Shown: positions 1-7,504, numbered from the stretch's first letter. The stretch is DNA of 24,710 nt from Candidatus Zambryskiibacteriota bacterium (GCA_016202965.1 JACQNQ010000036.1:1-24710); one strand, 5' to 3'. The notes: generated from the sequence alone by a model not told the origin. Numbers and translations are program-made.

Positions 1-1
1 A

Positions 2-787
2 AATTTAAAAGATTATATTGTTTGGATAATGGAATTTATCCCGCAAGAAAAAGTTTTCGTCACTCACTCCGCAGAAGAACAATTTTTTCTCATTCTGCGG
101 GCATTTGAAGCGCAGGAAGCTTTTCATGCCACAACTTTTGAACATCTAAAGACGGTTCGCAAGCTCTTCCCGGTCCTTTACGCCAGAGAATACTTCAGTT
201 TTTTCAAAGAATTTAAAGAATCTGTCCAAAAAAACTATCCGGACAAATCTCTGGAACAAATTTTTGACAAAGCCGAGGAATTTTTACTTTCAAATAAAAC
301 TCTGATTGACCAGTACTGCAATTATCTGACTCATACAGACTTCGTGCCTCATAATTTTCGAGTGAGCAAGCGCAATATTTACATGCTTGACCTTGTTCCA
401 AACGCCTCGACAGTTCATTTCGGAAACAAATACGAGGGCTGGGCGAGATTTGTCAATTATATGGTCATTCACAATCCGGAACTGGAAAATTTGCTGTCAA
501 GATATATTCGCGACAACCGGGGAGAAAAGGATTACTTGAATCTCCGACTGATGAGAGTGTATAAAATCGGCTATCTTTTGAAATACTACGCGGAATCACT
601 TGAAAAAACTTCTGGAGACTTAAAAGAGCTGACCTTGGAACGCATCGGCTTCTGGCATGAAATTTTGAAATACATTTTGGACGACAAGGAAATTCCAACG
701 AACTTTGTGGAGAAATATAAACAAAAACGCGACAATCTCCGAAGCGAGGACGAAAAGAGACGCCAAAAAGAATTTGCCATTGCTTAA
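2..787 (+). CDS. Kinase-fold phosphotransferase-like protein, 3' part (5' end outside window)
   Basis: The first ATG is at 29, but the frame stays open with no stop to the window edge, so this is probably the C-terminal part of a longer gene. About 100 residues in, LTHTDFVPHNF matches the Brenner-type HxDxxxxN catalytic loop of aminoglycoside phosphotransferase/choline-kinase folds, and the following YMLDLVP sits where the metal-binding Asp of those kinases is expected. The rest is helical and charged and ends in a Lys/Arg/Glu-rich tail. In this family the N-terminal lobe binds ATP; that lobe would lie upstream. The substrate cannot be told. A long hairpin element begins at the stop codon. 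It could instead be a diverged pseudokinase or a protein of another fold with a chance motif. Confidence 0.55.
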   Translation, partial: NLKDYIVWIMEFIPQEKVFVTHSAEEQFFLILRAFEAQEAFHATTFEHLKTVRKLFPVLYAREYFSFFKEFKESVQKNYPDKSLEQIFDKAEEFLLSNKTLIDQYCNYLTHTDFVPHNFRVSKRNIYMLDLVPNASTVHFGNKYEGWARFVNYMVIHNPELENLLSRYIRDNRGEKDYLNLRLMRVYKIGYLLKYYAESLEKTSGDLKELTLERIGFWHEILKYILDDKEIPTNFVEKYKQKRDNLRSEDEKRRQKEFAIA

Positions 788-911
788 AACGAGCAAAATT
801 GCCTCATCTGCGTTGTTGCTTGTTTTGTTTTCTCCGCGCGCAGTACTACATGTACAGCTTGGTCGCAAACAAAACTTCGCGCCTAGCATCTGAGGCAATT
901 TAATTCGTTTT
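786..911. repeat. 126-bp nested hairpin element (copy 1)
   Basis: This fills the space between two convergent genes. Outer arms 786-806 and 891-911 pair at 18 of 21 positions; middle arms 822-830 (GTTTTGTTT) and 867-875 (AAACAAAAC) pair perfectly; the centre is GTAC-5nt-GTAC (843-855). Read on the minus strand it has the same skeleton as the element at 18484-18611 (GGCG..GAAG, variable stem, GTAC core, complementary stem, CAACAA) although the stems differ. It could act as a terminator for either neighbour, but the complexity and the second copy suggest a mobile or structured-RNA element. Confidence 0.7.
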
Positions 912-923
912 AGTAAAACTGTT

Positions 924-1709
924 TTAAATATTGATTCCTTTTTTCAGAGCGGAAAGAATTTCAGCATTATTAACAGCGATTATTGTTTGGGGAGTTTTAG
1001 ATAAGAAATCAATCGGTCCAGATTTCCCCTCAATAATTCCTCCGGCTTCTTTTAAAATACCTATGGCAGCTATGACATCTATTGTAGTTAAGTTAGCGTA
1101 AATACATGCTTCTGACCTTCCAGCAGCCACAAAACATATATCTAAGCCGGAAGAGGCAATGCCTCTGACTGAATGAGCATTCTCCAATAGAAAACGATAT
1201 ACTTTTGCTCCCCAGTCCCAATATTCCTTACTCCGGCCTGTCGTTAAAAATACAGTGGATTTCTTTAGTTCAATCTTATCAGAAACCTTTATAAGTTTCT
1301 GGTTAAGAAATGCTCCCCTATTTTTTTCAAAACTAAAAAGTTCTTTGGTGACAGGGTTATAGACTGCTCCTGCTGATATTATGCCATTATCCACATAGCC
1401 AATTACAATTGAAAAAAGAGGGATATTTTTAACAAAGTTTTTTGTTCCGTCTATAGGGTCTATAGCCCAAAAAGAACCCGAGGAAATATCTTCTTCTGTC
1501 GCTTCTTCAGAATAAATAGCATCGCTAGGAAAACTTTGACGAATTTTTTCTGTAATAAAATTATTTACTTCGATGTCAACATTTGTGATTAAATCTCGTT
1601 CATCTCCTCCTTTAATGGACACTTCTATATGCTTCTTGCGAGATTCCAGCAAAAGTTCTCCGGCTTTTTGTATCAAATCAATAACAAATGTGTAGCGATT
1701 TTCATTCAT
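924..1709 (-). CDS. Inositol monophosphatase family protein
   Basis: A 261-residue protein of normal length for the Mg-dependent, Li-sensitive phosphatase superfamily (inositol monophosphatase SuhB, CysQ/3'-phosphoadenosine phosphatase, FBPase IV). The metal-site motifs are visible: TNVDIEVN near residue 43, the Glu pair in YSEEAT near 67, the signature WAIDPIDGTKNF near 81-92, and TTIDVIAA near 208, which corresponds to the usual WDxAAG motif with the Trp replaced. It would be a cytosolic phosphatase for a small phosphorylated metabolite; the sequence does not settle which (inositol phosphate, PAP or sugar phosphate). The ATG at 1709 follows an extended -10 box by only 7 nt and has no separate leader, so the mRNA is probably leaderless. 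Confidence 0.88.
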   Translation of the reverse strand: MNENRYTFVIDLIQKAGELLLESRKKHIEVSIKGGDERDLITNVDIEVNNFITEKIRQSFPSDAIYSEEATEEDISSGSFWAIDPIDGTKNFVKNIPLFSIVIGYVDNGIISAGAVYNPVTKELFSFEKNRGAFLNQKLIKVSDKIELKKSTVFLTTGRSKEYWDWGAKVYRFLLENAHSVRGIASSGLDICFVAAGRSEACIYANLTTIDVIAAIGILKEAGGIIEGKSGPIDFLSKTPQTIIAVNNAEILSALKKGINI

Positions 1710-1716
1710 ATTTCCT

Positions 1717-1722
1717 ATTCTA
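1717..1722 (-). promoter_or_regulatory. Extended -10 promoter, leaderless start of the IMPase-family gene
   Basis: On the minus strand TGC-TAGAAT is followed by 7 nt and then the ATG at 1709, which places the predicted transcription start at or beside the start codon. The TGC-TAnnnT form recurs at other promoters in this window. No clear -35 was assigned. Confidence 0.5.
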
Positions 1723-1766
1723 GCATAAAAAATGAGCCCGCCGTAGCAGGCCCAAGTAAGTACGAG

Positions 1767-2492
1767 TTAGGAAATGTTTTCCAGTATCCACTCAATAGTT
1801 GTGTCGAGACGAAGAGCTTCTGTTTTTTGTCTTTCTTTTTTTGTGTCCTTCACTTCCTTGTGTCGGACTACACCGTCGCTTGATTGACGAATATTCAGTT
1901 TTGCTTCTGTCCCCGGTGAGATGATTTTCGTGCACCGACCATACTTCCGCGTAAGTCGCACAATAGGAGCAATCTCTTCTACTCCTATTTTGGAATCAAA
2001 TCCTTGCACAGATTGAAGAGCTTCGATGTCCCATGTACAGAAAGTATTCTCCACAGGGACTATATGAGCGTCATCCAATTCTGAAATCTGAACTCCGACG
2101 ACTTTATTCCCTTCAGTTAAGGCAGAGGTCACATTTTCCATCACTGATAGAGTCAAGTAATCCAGAGCTTTGTTGGAAAGAATCGTGGCATATTGTACAT
2201 GCAAACTATCCAACCAACGAAGACCGGCATTTAAAGCTTCAGTGCTGTGATGACCAAAAGCTTCAAAAGCTGTTGCTCTGATTTGATTTTCTTTCAAAGC
2301 AGATTCGATTTTTGAAAAAGTTTCTCCACAGTCATGGTCTTTTGGAACCAGAATGAGAACCCTTTCAAAAACTGGTTGTCCTCTCCACTCAAGTTCACTT
2401 GCTTTACGAGCGCTGTTTACTGCCCGTTGTACTACTTCAGAAACTACTTCAGGTGTTTTTGCATACGAGCGAAAAATCACCCCGAAATTCAT
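1767..2492 (-). CDS. Conserved-looking protein of unknown function, 241 aa
   Basis: I do not recognise this protein. It is soluble, without signal peptide or membrane segment, and alternates strand-like and helix-like stretches (FERVLILVPKDHDCG, YATILSNKALDYL, KVVGVQISEL), which suggests an alpha/beta fold. A resemblance to GT-A glycosyltransferases (WDIEALQSVQGFD) is suggestive only; no DxD motif is convincing. The start at 2492 is well supported by a purine-rich Shine-Dalgarno (GGGGGTGA) 4 nt before the ATG and by a promoter at 2520-2549. It lies between a glycosyltransferase and an IMPase-family gene on the same strand, but its own promoter argues for separate expression. Confidence 0.7.
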   Translation of the reverse strand: MNFGVIFRSYAKTPEVVSEVVQRAVNSARKASELEWRGQPVFERVLILVPKDHDCGETFSKIESALKENQIRATAFEAFGHHSTEALNAGLRWLDSLHVQYATILSNKALDYLTLSVMENVTSALTEGNKVVGVQISELDDAHIVPVENTFCTWDIEALQSVQGFDSKIGVEEIAPIVRLTRKYGRCTKIISPGTEAKLNIRQSSDGVVRHKEVKDTKKERQKTEALRLDTTIEWILENIS

Positions 2493-2519
2493 AGGTCACC
2501 CCCTTCTTTTTCCATTATC

Positions 2520-2549
2520 AAAATAGCACAATATCAACTAGTCAGTCAA
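2520..2549 (-). promoter_or_regulatory. Promoter for the 241-aa gene
   Basis: Minus-strand TTGACT, 18-nt spacer ending in TGC, then TATTTT. The -35 overlaps the last codons of the upstream glycosyltransferase gene. It has the same layout as the promoter at 6224-6253. Confidence 0.5.
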
Positions 2550-3746
2550 TAGCTTATCAAAAATTTCTTTCATCTGGTGTGCTATATAACTCCAACTATA
2601 ACGTTCAACTACGCGTGCTTTAGCCTTTTCTCTAATATGCTCTCGAAGATTACTTTCATTTAATAACAAAGTAACTGCATCTGCAATGCTTCGTGGATTA
2701 TCCGGAGAGCAAAAAATGCCCGTCTCTTTATCGTCAATAAAATCCACGATACCTCCGACAGGCGTGGCAATAACCGGAAGTCCTGCAGCCATTGCCTCAA
2801 TGAATGAAATACCAAATCCTTCCGAACGCGATGGGCGAATAAATATATCACAAACAGAAAAATATTTTGGGAGGTCAGCGTTCGGTATGAGACCCAAAGA
2901 TTTAACTCTGTCACTTAGACCTAAATCGTTGGCTTGTTTTTGCAATTTTGGACCGAGGTCGCCCTTGCCGATAATTATAAAATGGACATTTTTCGGCAGA
3001 TTAACTAAAGCGGAAATAACATCATCGTTGGCATTTTTGTGAACTAATCTGCCGGTGGTGACAAGAAAAATATCTCCTTCTTTTTTATTCAACTGACTTT
3101 TTATTTTTTCTTTTACCTCTTGGCCAACTTCTTTGGTAAAGACTGAAAGGTCAACCCCATTCGGCACAAGCACACTCTTTCCTTTGTATCCCTTTTTATA
3201 AGCCCGCTGTAAAAGAAAGTTGGACAGTCCCGTCAGTATATCCGTCTGCCATAAAGCCATTCTCCAAGACAAATCTATAAGTCCGGCTCGTCTGTAATTT
3301 AGATGGCTTTCCGAATCCCCTTCCTGCAATGTCAGAACCATTGGAATTTTTTTCTTGCCGGTCAATTTTCTTAAAATGTTGCATATGTATCCGGCGCCAC
3401 CGGCAAAAGAAACCATCACTGTCCAAAAACAAAAATAGTTTCTGGTCTTTTGCAATTTCCAGACTTTAAATACTCCCTGAAATGGTAAAAAAACCTTATC
3501 CCACAACGTTTTTCCTATGCCGAGCCGATAAACTGTAATTTTACCGATTTTTTCCACAGAAAGTAAATCTTTTTGTAATTTTGCCGTTATGAGGTCAAAT
3601 TCAAAATCTCCTGCCTGCGCAGGCAGGCCCGCCAAGCGGTCAGTTATTTCTTTGATGGACACTTCCGCTCCGCCGACAAAAGGATGGTAAGCGGTGGAAA
3701 AAATCAAAATTCTCTTTTTTGCGTTATTCGTAGCCATTCGCATCAT
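2538..3746 (-). CDS. Family 4 glycosyltransferase (GT-B fold)
   Basis: About 402 residues. The N-terminal Rossmann-like domain opens with ILIFSTAYHPFVGGAE, the glycine-rich acceptor-side loop of GT4 enzymes. The C-terminal domain has VTTGRLVHKN near residue 230 and the E-x7-E donor-binding motif EGFGISFIEAM with GLPVIATPVGG near 311-330. Such enzymes transfer sugars from nucleotide-sugar donors onto lipid or polysaccharide acceptors at the inner face of the membrane; donor and acceptor cannot be told. Several ATGs (3746, 3743, 3737) lie inside a degenerate 9-nt tandem repeat, so the start is uncertain by a few codons. Residues LPAQAGD near 42 are encoded by an 18-bp perfect palindrome that looks inserted in frame. 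It starts 25 bp after the VirD4-like gene and may be co-transcribed. Confidence 0.88.
   Translation of the reverse strand: MMRMATNNAKKRILIFSTAYHPFVGGAEVSIKEITDRLAGLPAQAGDFEFDLITAKLQKDLLSVEKIGKITVYRLGIGKTLWDKVFLPFQGVFKVWKLQKTRNYFCFWTVMVSFAGGAGYICNILRKLTGKKKIPMVLTLQEGDSESHLNYRRAGLIDLSWRMALWQTDILTGLSNFLLQRAYKKGYKGKSVLVPNGVDLSVFTKEVGQEVKEKIKSQLNKKEGDIFLVTTGRLVHKNANDDVISALVNLPKNVHFIIIGKGDLGPKLQKQANDLGLSDRVKSLGLIPNADLPKYFSVCDIFIRPSRSEGFGISFIEAMAAGLPVIATPVGGIVDFIDDKETGIFCSPDNPRSIADAVTLLLNESNLREHIREKAKARVVERYSWSYIAHQMKEIFDKLLTD
3610..3627. repeat. 18-bp perfect palindrome inside the glycosyltransferase gene
   Basis: CCTGCCTGCGCAGGCAGG is identical to its reverse complement and encodes part of LPAQAG in frame. 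It is GC-rich against an AT-rich gene. Related CCTGC/GCAGG words occur at 3836-3880 and 16843-16869. Confidence 0.75.
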
Positions 3747-3775
3747 TCGTTACATTCGCATATTTGTATATTTAT
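3725..3775. repeat. Degenerate 9-nt tandem repeat (CATTCGnnn)
   Basis: ATTCGTAGC, CATTCGCAT, CATTCGTTA, CATTCGCAT then ATTTGTATA follow each other with a 9-nt period over the ATPase-to-glycosyltransferase junction. The array overlaps the first codons of the glycosyltransferase and stops near the ATPase stop codon. Confidence 0.65.
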
Positions 3776-5592
3776 TTTCCTTCTTCCATTTTTAATAAAT
3801 CTCTCAAGACTTGTTCTGGCACTTCGCGTCCCGATGCCTGCCCGCCATTGCCTGCAGCATCAGGCGCTGGCAGGCGGGCCGATGTTGCTTTAGCGTTTTC
3901 AGCACCATTTTCACTTTTCTTTTCCGTATTTTTAATAACACTTGCCAGAGCTTCTTTTAAACCGGAGATATTTTCTTTTGTCGGATTTTTCCCGTCTGAT
4001 ATTTGGGAATTTTTAAGCGCTTCACTTTGTCCCCTAAACTCAGATTTTATCTGAGTCGGGCGATCAGTTTCATTAGAAACTGATTTAGCTAAAACTTCAG
4101 CCGCTTTGATAAAAGCTTTTTTATTTTCATCTATTTTTACTTGTCCGTCCGTAGCTTTATGCGAAGGAGGAGGTCGCATATGCTCTTGTTCATGCCGAGC
4201 TTGCCCGCCAAAATTTTGCTTTGCAAAATTTTGGCGTGATTCGTTTCTGACTTCAGGACGATTTTGAACAAATGGCCGCGTGGGAGCAGCAGGCGATTGT
4301 GATTTTTCCGTGCCATGCCAATCCAATATATTTTTTTCCACTATTTCTCTTGTATGAGAAAACTGTTCGCGCGAACTTTTTATTACATCATTTTTGAAAT
4401 TTATTTTCGGTCTGTCGATTGAAGGCAGAGTGGTAGCCGAAAACGGCGGAGAGGAAACCCCGTCAATCATCAGTTTCAAATATATCTGGGCAAAACCGAG
4501 ATTGACCAAATCTTCGGCGGTAAATGTCGGGGCAAATTCTTTCTCCAAAACCTCGGCATCAAAAGCTCCGACCCGGAAAGTGATAAGTGTGCCGACGTTG
4601 CCGAAAACAGCATCTCGCACTTCTTCTTCCATTTGTTCTATGTATTGGTGAGCGATGGTCAGATTCAATCTGTACTTTCTGGCCTCCGACAAAATATCGG
4701 CAAATGATTTGTTGGCAAAGGACTGAAATTCATCCACGTAAAAATAAAAATTGGGAGATTTGGCTAATTCCGATTCATGCAAATCCGCCCTGCTCATGGC
4801 GGCCAGATAAATTTTGGTAATGAGCATAGAGCCCAAAAGTTTAGCGTTACCTTCGCCGACAAGTCCTTTGGAAAGATTCATTATCAAAATCTTCTTTTCA
4901 TCCATTATTTTTCGCAAGTCAAAAGTGGACTTGGATTGGCCGATAATATTTCTGATTAAGGGATTGGAAGCAAACTGGCCGATTTTATTTTGGATGGCCG
5001 GAGTGGCTTCCTGGGTATAGCGGTCGGTGTATTTGGTGTATTCATCAACCCAAAAACTTTTGACTGTGACATCCGTGATATTGTCCACCACCGATTTGCG
5101 GAAGTCTTTGTCGGTGTACATTCGGTTCACCCCGAGAAGAGTGGCTCCGGGATATTCCAGAAGAGCGAGTAATGTATTTTGTAAAATGTAAGCCATGCGG
5201 GCCGACCAGGCATCGGCCCAGATTTTTTCAAACGTGGCCATCAGTCCCGCCACCACCAAGTGCCTCTTGTTCGCCCCAACGTCTTCCATGATGTTAAAAG
5301 AGACCGGGTAGTCCAAGTCAAACGGAGCAAAGTACAAGACGTCTTTAATGCGATTTTCCGGGATGTAATCCAAAAGTTTTTCGGCGCTGCCGCCGTGCGG
5401 GTCAATGAAAGCTATGCCATTGCCGTTTTGAATATCCTGAATGGCCATATTTTCCAGCAATGTGGATTTACCCATGCCGGTTTTGCCAATAACATACATG
5501 TGCTTCAAACGGTCCTTGGCTTTGATGCCAAATTTAATTTTCTTATTTCTTGCGTCCGTCTCGGCAAAATATGTGACTGTGTTTTGATCCAT
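3772..5592 (-). CDS. VirD4/TraD-like conjugation-type ATPase with long disordered tail
   Basis: 606 residues. The N-terminal two thirds is a HerA/FtsK-clade motor: Walker A GKTGMGKST near residue 36, AFIDPHGG near 61, Walker B FYVDEFQSFA near 300, then the sensor-like LTIAHQYIEQM. This order is that of coupling proteins of type IV secretion (TraM-recognition family), which hexamerise at the membrane and pump DNA or protein. No membrane helix is visible at the N-terminus, so it would be a soluble motor or be recruited by a partner. Residues from about 395 on are low complexity, rich in Lys, Asn, Gln, Ala and Pro, and contain two palindromic DNA inserts read in frame. No relaxase or VirB gene is nearby, so the role (DNA uptake, pilus or secretion) is open. 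A -10 box ends 11 nt before the ATG. Confidence 0.85.
   Translation of the reverse strand: MDQNTVTYFAETDARNKKIKFGIKAKDRLKHMYVIGKTGMGKSTLLENMAIQDIQNGNGIAFIDPHGGSAEKLLDYIPENRIKDVLYFAPFDLDYPVSFNIMEDVGANKRHLVVAGLMATFEKIWADAWSARMAYILQNTLLALLEYPGATLLGVNRMYTDKDFRKSVVDNITDVTVKSFWVDEYTKYTDRYTQEATPAIQNKIGQFASNPLIRNIIGQSKSTFDLRKIMDEKKILIMNLSKGLVGEGNAKLLGSMLITKIYLAAMSRADLHESELAKSPNFYFYVDEFQSFANKSFADILSEARKYRLNLTIAHQYIEQMEEEVRDAVFGNVGTLITFRVGAFDAEVLEKEFAPTFTAEDLVNLGFAQIYLKLMIDGVSSPPFSATTLPSIDRPKINFKNDVIKSSREQFSHTREIVEKNILDWHGTEKSQSPAAPTRPFVQNRPEVRNESRQNFAKQNFGGQARHEQEHMRPPPSHKATDGQVKIDENKKAFIKAAEVLAKSVSNETDRPTQIKSEFRGQSEALKNSQISDGKNPTKENISGLKEALASVIKNTEKKSENGAENAKATSARLPAPDAAGNGGQASGREVPEQVLRDLLKMEEGK
3836..3880. 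repeat. GC-rich interrupted palindrome in the ATPase tail
   Basis: Arms GCCCGCC (3840-3846) and GGCGGGC (3873-3879) enclose further complementary CCTG/CAGG words. It encodes the run around PDAAGNGGQASG near the C-terminus. It shares words with the palindrome at 3610. Confidence 0.55.
4207..4235. repeat. 13-bp perfect inverted repeat in the ATPase tail
   Basis: GCCAAAATTTTGC, loop TTT, then its exact complement. Each arm is itself centred on AAAATTTT. It encodes QNFAKQNFG in the disordered tail, consistent with an in-frame insertion of a small palindrome. Confidence 0.75.
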
Positions 5593-5603
5593 AATTGACT
5601 GTA

Positions 5604-5609
5604 ATTATA
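5604..5609 (-). promoter_or_regulatory. Extended -10 promoter of the VirD4-like gene
   Basis: Minus-strand TGC-TATAAT lies 11 nt before the ATG at 5592, with ATGTCA 16 nt upstream as a weak -35. The predicted 5' leader is only about 4-5 nt and no Shine-Dalgarno can fit. Confidence 0.6.
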
Positions 5610-5684
5610 GCATAATTTAAAAATCTGACATCCGTAAAATCTTTTGTTCATTAAATATTTTAGAGACAGGTTGTGTTTAGTTGT

Positions 5685-5727
5685 AAAAAGAAAAGTCGCC
5701 GGAAAGTCTTGGCGACTTTCCGGCGAC
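5685..5727 (-). terminator. Intrinsic terminator after the 137-aa membrane protein gene
   Basis: A perfect 13-bp stem (GTCGCCGGAAAGT, 5695-5707, with 5715-5727) and 7-nt loop are followed on the minus strand by a T-rich tract. It lies just downstream of the stop at 5739. Confidence 0.85.
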
Positions 5728-5738
5728 GGTAATATCGG

Positions 5739-6152
5739 TTAATGATCGTTTGGTGTCGGTGGCGCCATTCCTCGAATGAAGAACGCCACGGGAACCGAAA
5801 GGACGAGGCTACCTGCACTGATAAATATTAGTGCAACGCCAAGCTGACTTTCGACTCCGAGAAATACCGCCGGGAAAAACAAAACGACAGCGACGATGGT
5901 CGCGATGACAATCAACTGCGATGGTAACCATCGTGTGAACTCTTTCTTCACAACGAAGCAGGTGCCGACGAAATTGGCGACTCCGCAAATCGTGAAAAAT
6001 ACCGCAATCATCAAACCACCCGGTGTCAGCGTGTAGAACAGATACTTCCAATCAGAATGAATGACTGTGGTAAGAACCTGTCCCAGAATTGCGAAACCAA
6101 GACCGATCAGAACTGTCATCCAAATATACGGACTTTTCCATGCGCTTCTCAT
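5739..6152 (-). CDS. Small four-helix membrane protein of unknown function
   Basis: 137 residues with about four hydrophobic segments (near 10-30, 43-66, 80-100 and 103-127) and short polar loops. The N-terminus MRSAWKSPYIW is positive, predicting a cytoplasmic start. No catalytic motif is seen and I do not recognise the family. The start is supported by an AGGAG Shine-Dalgarno 8 nt upstream and a strong promoter at 6224-6253. It is a single-gene unit closed by the terminator at 5685-5727. Codon and base use look more GC-rich than in the neighbouring ORFs, so acquisition by transfer is possible. Confidence 0.75.
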   Translation of the reverse strand: MRSAWKSPYIWMTVLIGLGFAILGQVLTTVIHSDWKYLFYTLTPGGLMIAVFFTICGVANFVGTCFVVKKEFTRWLPSQLIVIATIVAVVLFFPAVFLGVESQLGVALIFISAGSLVLSVPVAFFIRGMAPPTPNDH

Positions 6153-6223
6153 GATTTAGCTCCTCTTTGCGTTAGCTCGCCAGCAAAATTTGAAAGACCA
6201 GAAACCTTACTAAATCTGTTTTA

Positions 6224-6253
6224 ATTATAGCATGACTATTATATGCTTGTCAA
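6224..6253 (-). promoter_or_regulatory. Strong promoter for the 137-aa membrane protein
   Basis: Minus-strand TTGACA, 18-nt spacer ending in TGC, TATAAT: a consensus -35 and an extended consensus -10. This is the best sigma-70-type promoter in the window. Confidence 0.8.
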
Positions 6254-6256
6254 GCA

Positions 6257-6288
6257 CAAAAAGAGCCCTAAAAATAGGGCTCTTTTTG
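6257..6288 (-). terminator. Terminator of the tmRNA gene
   Basis: CAAAAAGAGCCCT pairs perfectly over 13 bp with AGGGCTCTTTTTG around a 6-nt loop. It lies 12 bp downstream of the tmRNA 3' end and is symmetrical, so it could act in both directions. Confidence 0.85.
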
Positions 6289-6299
6289 TATATATTTTG

Positions 6300-6705
6300 T
6301 GGAGATGGTGGCATTGAAGCCACATCCATATAAGATTTGATAATGCTTCTACACGACGTAGTGGGTTTTATTTTCTTAACTTTTATTCTCGAAACCTACA
6401 AAATAAGTAAAAGTCCAGTTTTCTTTTTCTTGAAGCAGTCTCGAAACTAAAACGGCTTCCAGTCCGAAGATATATCAATCACTTGCCGGAACAGACTTGA
6501 GGCAGTGACCGACCGCTGGGATTAATCTGCAGTATTAAAACTGGGATTAAGCGTAAGCGGTAGCGAATGTCATCCCCATAAATGGAGATAACACTCGTTT
6601 TGCAAAGGTGTTTTTAGCATCTATGCTTTCTTCCAGTTTTAAGAGTTAGAAGAACTCTGTCGCGCGCATTGTCAAAGTACCTATATGTCAAAACCTGTCA
6701 TCCCC
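6300..6705 (-). ncRNA. ssrA: tmRNA
   Basis: Approx. 406 nt on the minus strand. The 5' end GGGGATGACAGGTTTTGAC is the typical tmRNA start, and its first seven bases pair with CATCTCC at the 3' end to form the acceptor stem, followed by discriminator A; CCA is not encoded. The T-arm (GTGGC-TTCAAT-GCCAC) lies next to it. The tag reading frame runs 6618-6547: resume codon GCT preceded by ATAGAT, 23 residues beginning AKNTFAKRVL and ending MTFATAYA, then TAA. A short hydrophobic tail is what ClpXP/FtsH-type proteases recognise. smpB lies upstream on the same strand with a GIY-YIG gene between, and a strong terminator follows. The ends are accurate to 1-2 nt. Confidence 0.93.
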
Positions 6706-6709
6706 CTAA

Positions 6710-6762
6710 AACATACCTTCGGTATGTTCGGGCGAACATTTTTGCTTTAAGGCAAAAATGTT
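6710..6762. repeat. Two adjacent hairpins between the GIY-YIG gene and tmRNA
   Basis: Hairpin 1: AACATACC-ttc-GGTATGTT (6710-6728). Hairpin 2: 11-bp stem AACATTTTTGC/GCAAAAATGTT (6735-6762), which includes the last codons and stop of the GIY-YIG gene. They could terminate or attenuate transcription from smpB, or guide processing of the tmRNA 5' end, which begins 5 nt further on. Confidence 0.65.
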
Positions 6763-7019
6763 TTAGCCGCTAAATATCTTTTTAATATATTTCTCTTTTC
6801 TCTTGAACCACATAAACTTTTTAAAAATCTTTCTCTATTGAATGCTGATGCTTTATCTTCAAATATCTCTGTATGTATCAGTTCAACTGGTCTACGATAT
6901 TTTGTTGCAGGGATATTTCCTTTAATATGTCGTTTTATTCTATTTTCTATATTTGAAGTGCAACCAACATACAATCCTTTGTCTTTGTGTGAATAAAGGA
7001 TGTATAAAGTGTAAGCCAT
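6747..7019 (-). CDS. Small GIY-YIG nuclease-domain protein
   Basis: 90 residues, the size of the stand-alone GIY-YIG (YhbQ/UPF0213-like) proteins. The signature is visible: TLYILYS at residues 4-10, GLYVGCTSN at 15-23, then the catalytic Arg in RIKRH and the Glu in FNRERFLKSL near 60-68. GIY-YIG domains cleave DNA with one metal ion; the stand-alone versions have no agreed role, and many CPR genomes carry several. It sits 30 bp after smpB and 41 bp before tmRNA, all on one strand, and its stop codon lies inside a strong hairpin. That position suggests either a late insertion into the smpB-ssrA pair or a mobile gene. Confidence 0.85.
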   Translation of the reverse strand: MAYTLYILYSHKDKGLYVGCTSNIENRIKRHIKGNIPATKYRRPVELIHTEIFEDKASAFNRERFLKSLCGSREKRNILKRYLAAKTFLP

Positions 7020-7049
7020 GCTTTAGGCGAATGATAGTTGTTAATGAAC

Positions 7050-7493
7050 TTATCTGTCAGAAAATTCTCTGCGGGTTTGTTTGTCAGTATCTCTTTTTTT
7101 CAAAGTTTCCCGCTTGTCAAATTTTTTCTTGCCTTTTGCCGTAGCGATATCCAATTTGATTTTTCGACCTTTATTATATACCGAAAGCGGGACGATTGTC
7201 AATCCTTTTTTATTTTCAATTGTTTCCAAGTCTTTTATTTCTTTTTTTGTCAGCAACAGCTTGCGATTGCGATACGGGTCGTAATCTTTTGGCGTGTTTG
7301 CCGGCTGATACGGCGGAACAAACATTCTCACTATGTATGCTTCACCACCTCGCACCGTGACGTAAGAACCTTCCAGCGAACCCTGTCCGCCCTTGAGTGA
7401 TTTCACCTCAAAACCAAAAAGTTCTATACCTGCAACATAGGTGTCTAAAATCTCATAGTTGAAATATGCCTTTTTATTGGTAATAAGTGACAT
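7050..7493 (-). CDS. smpB: SsrA-binding protein SmpB
   Basis: 147 residues, the normal length. The oligonucleotide-binding barrel shows the family landmarks: NKKAYFNYEILDTYVAGIELFGFEVKSLKGGQGSLEGSY is split here as KAYFNYEIL, GIELFGFEVKSL and GSLEGSYV, followed by AYIVRMFVPPY and PNRNRKLLL-like YDPYRNRKLLL. The basic C-terminal tail (KKFDKRETLKKRD...) mimics mRNA in the empty A site. It binds tmRNA and delivers it to stalled ribosomes; the tmRNA gene lies 345 bp downstream on the same strand, separated only by the GIY-YIG gene. Start ATG at 7493 gives MSLITNKKAYFNY, as expected for the family. Confidence 0.95.
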   Translation of the reverse strand: MSLITNKKAYFNYEILDTYVAGIELFGFEVKSLKGGQGSLEGSYVTVRGGEAYIVRMFVPPYQPANTPKDYDPYRNRKLLLTKKEIKDLETIENKKGLTIVPLSVYNKGRKIKLDIATAKGKKKFDKRETLKKRDTDKQTRREFSDR

Positions 7494-7504
7494 ATAAAAT
7501 ATTC

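Noticed and set aside
786..911. Integron attC site
   Set aside because: The hairpin recalls attC, but no clear RYYYAAC/GTTRRRY core pair with the usual spacing is present and no integrase is in view.
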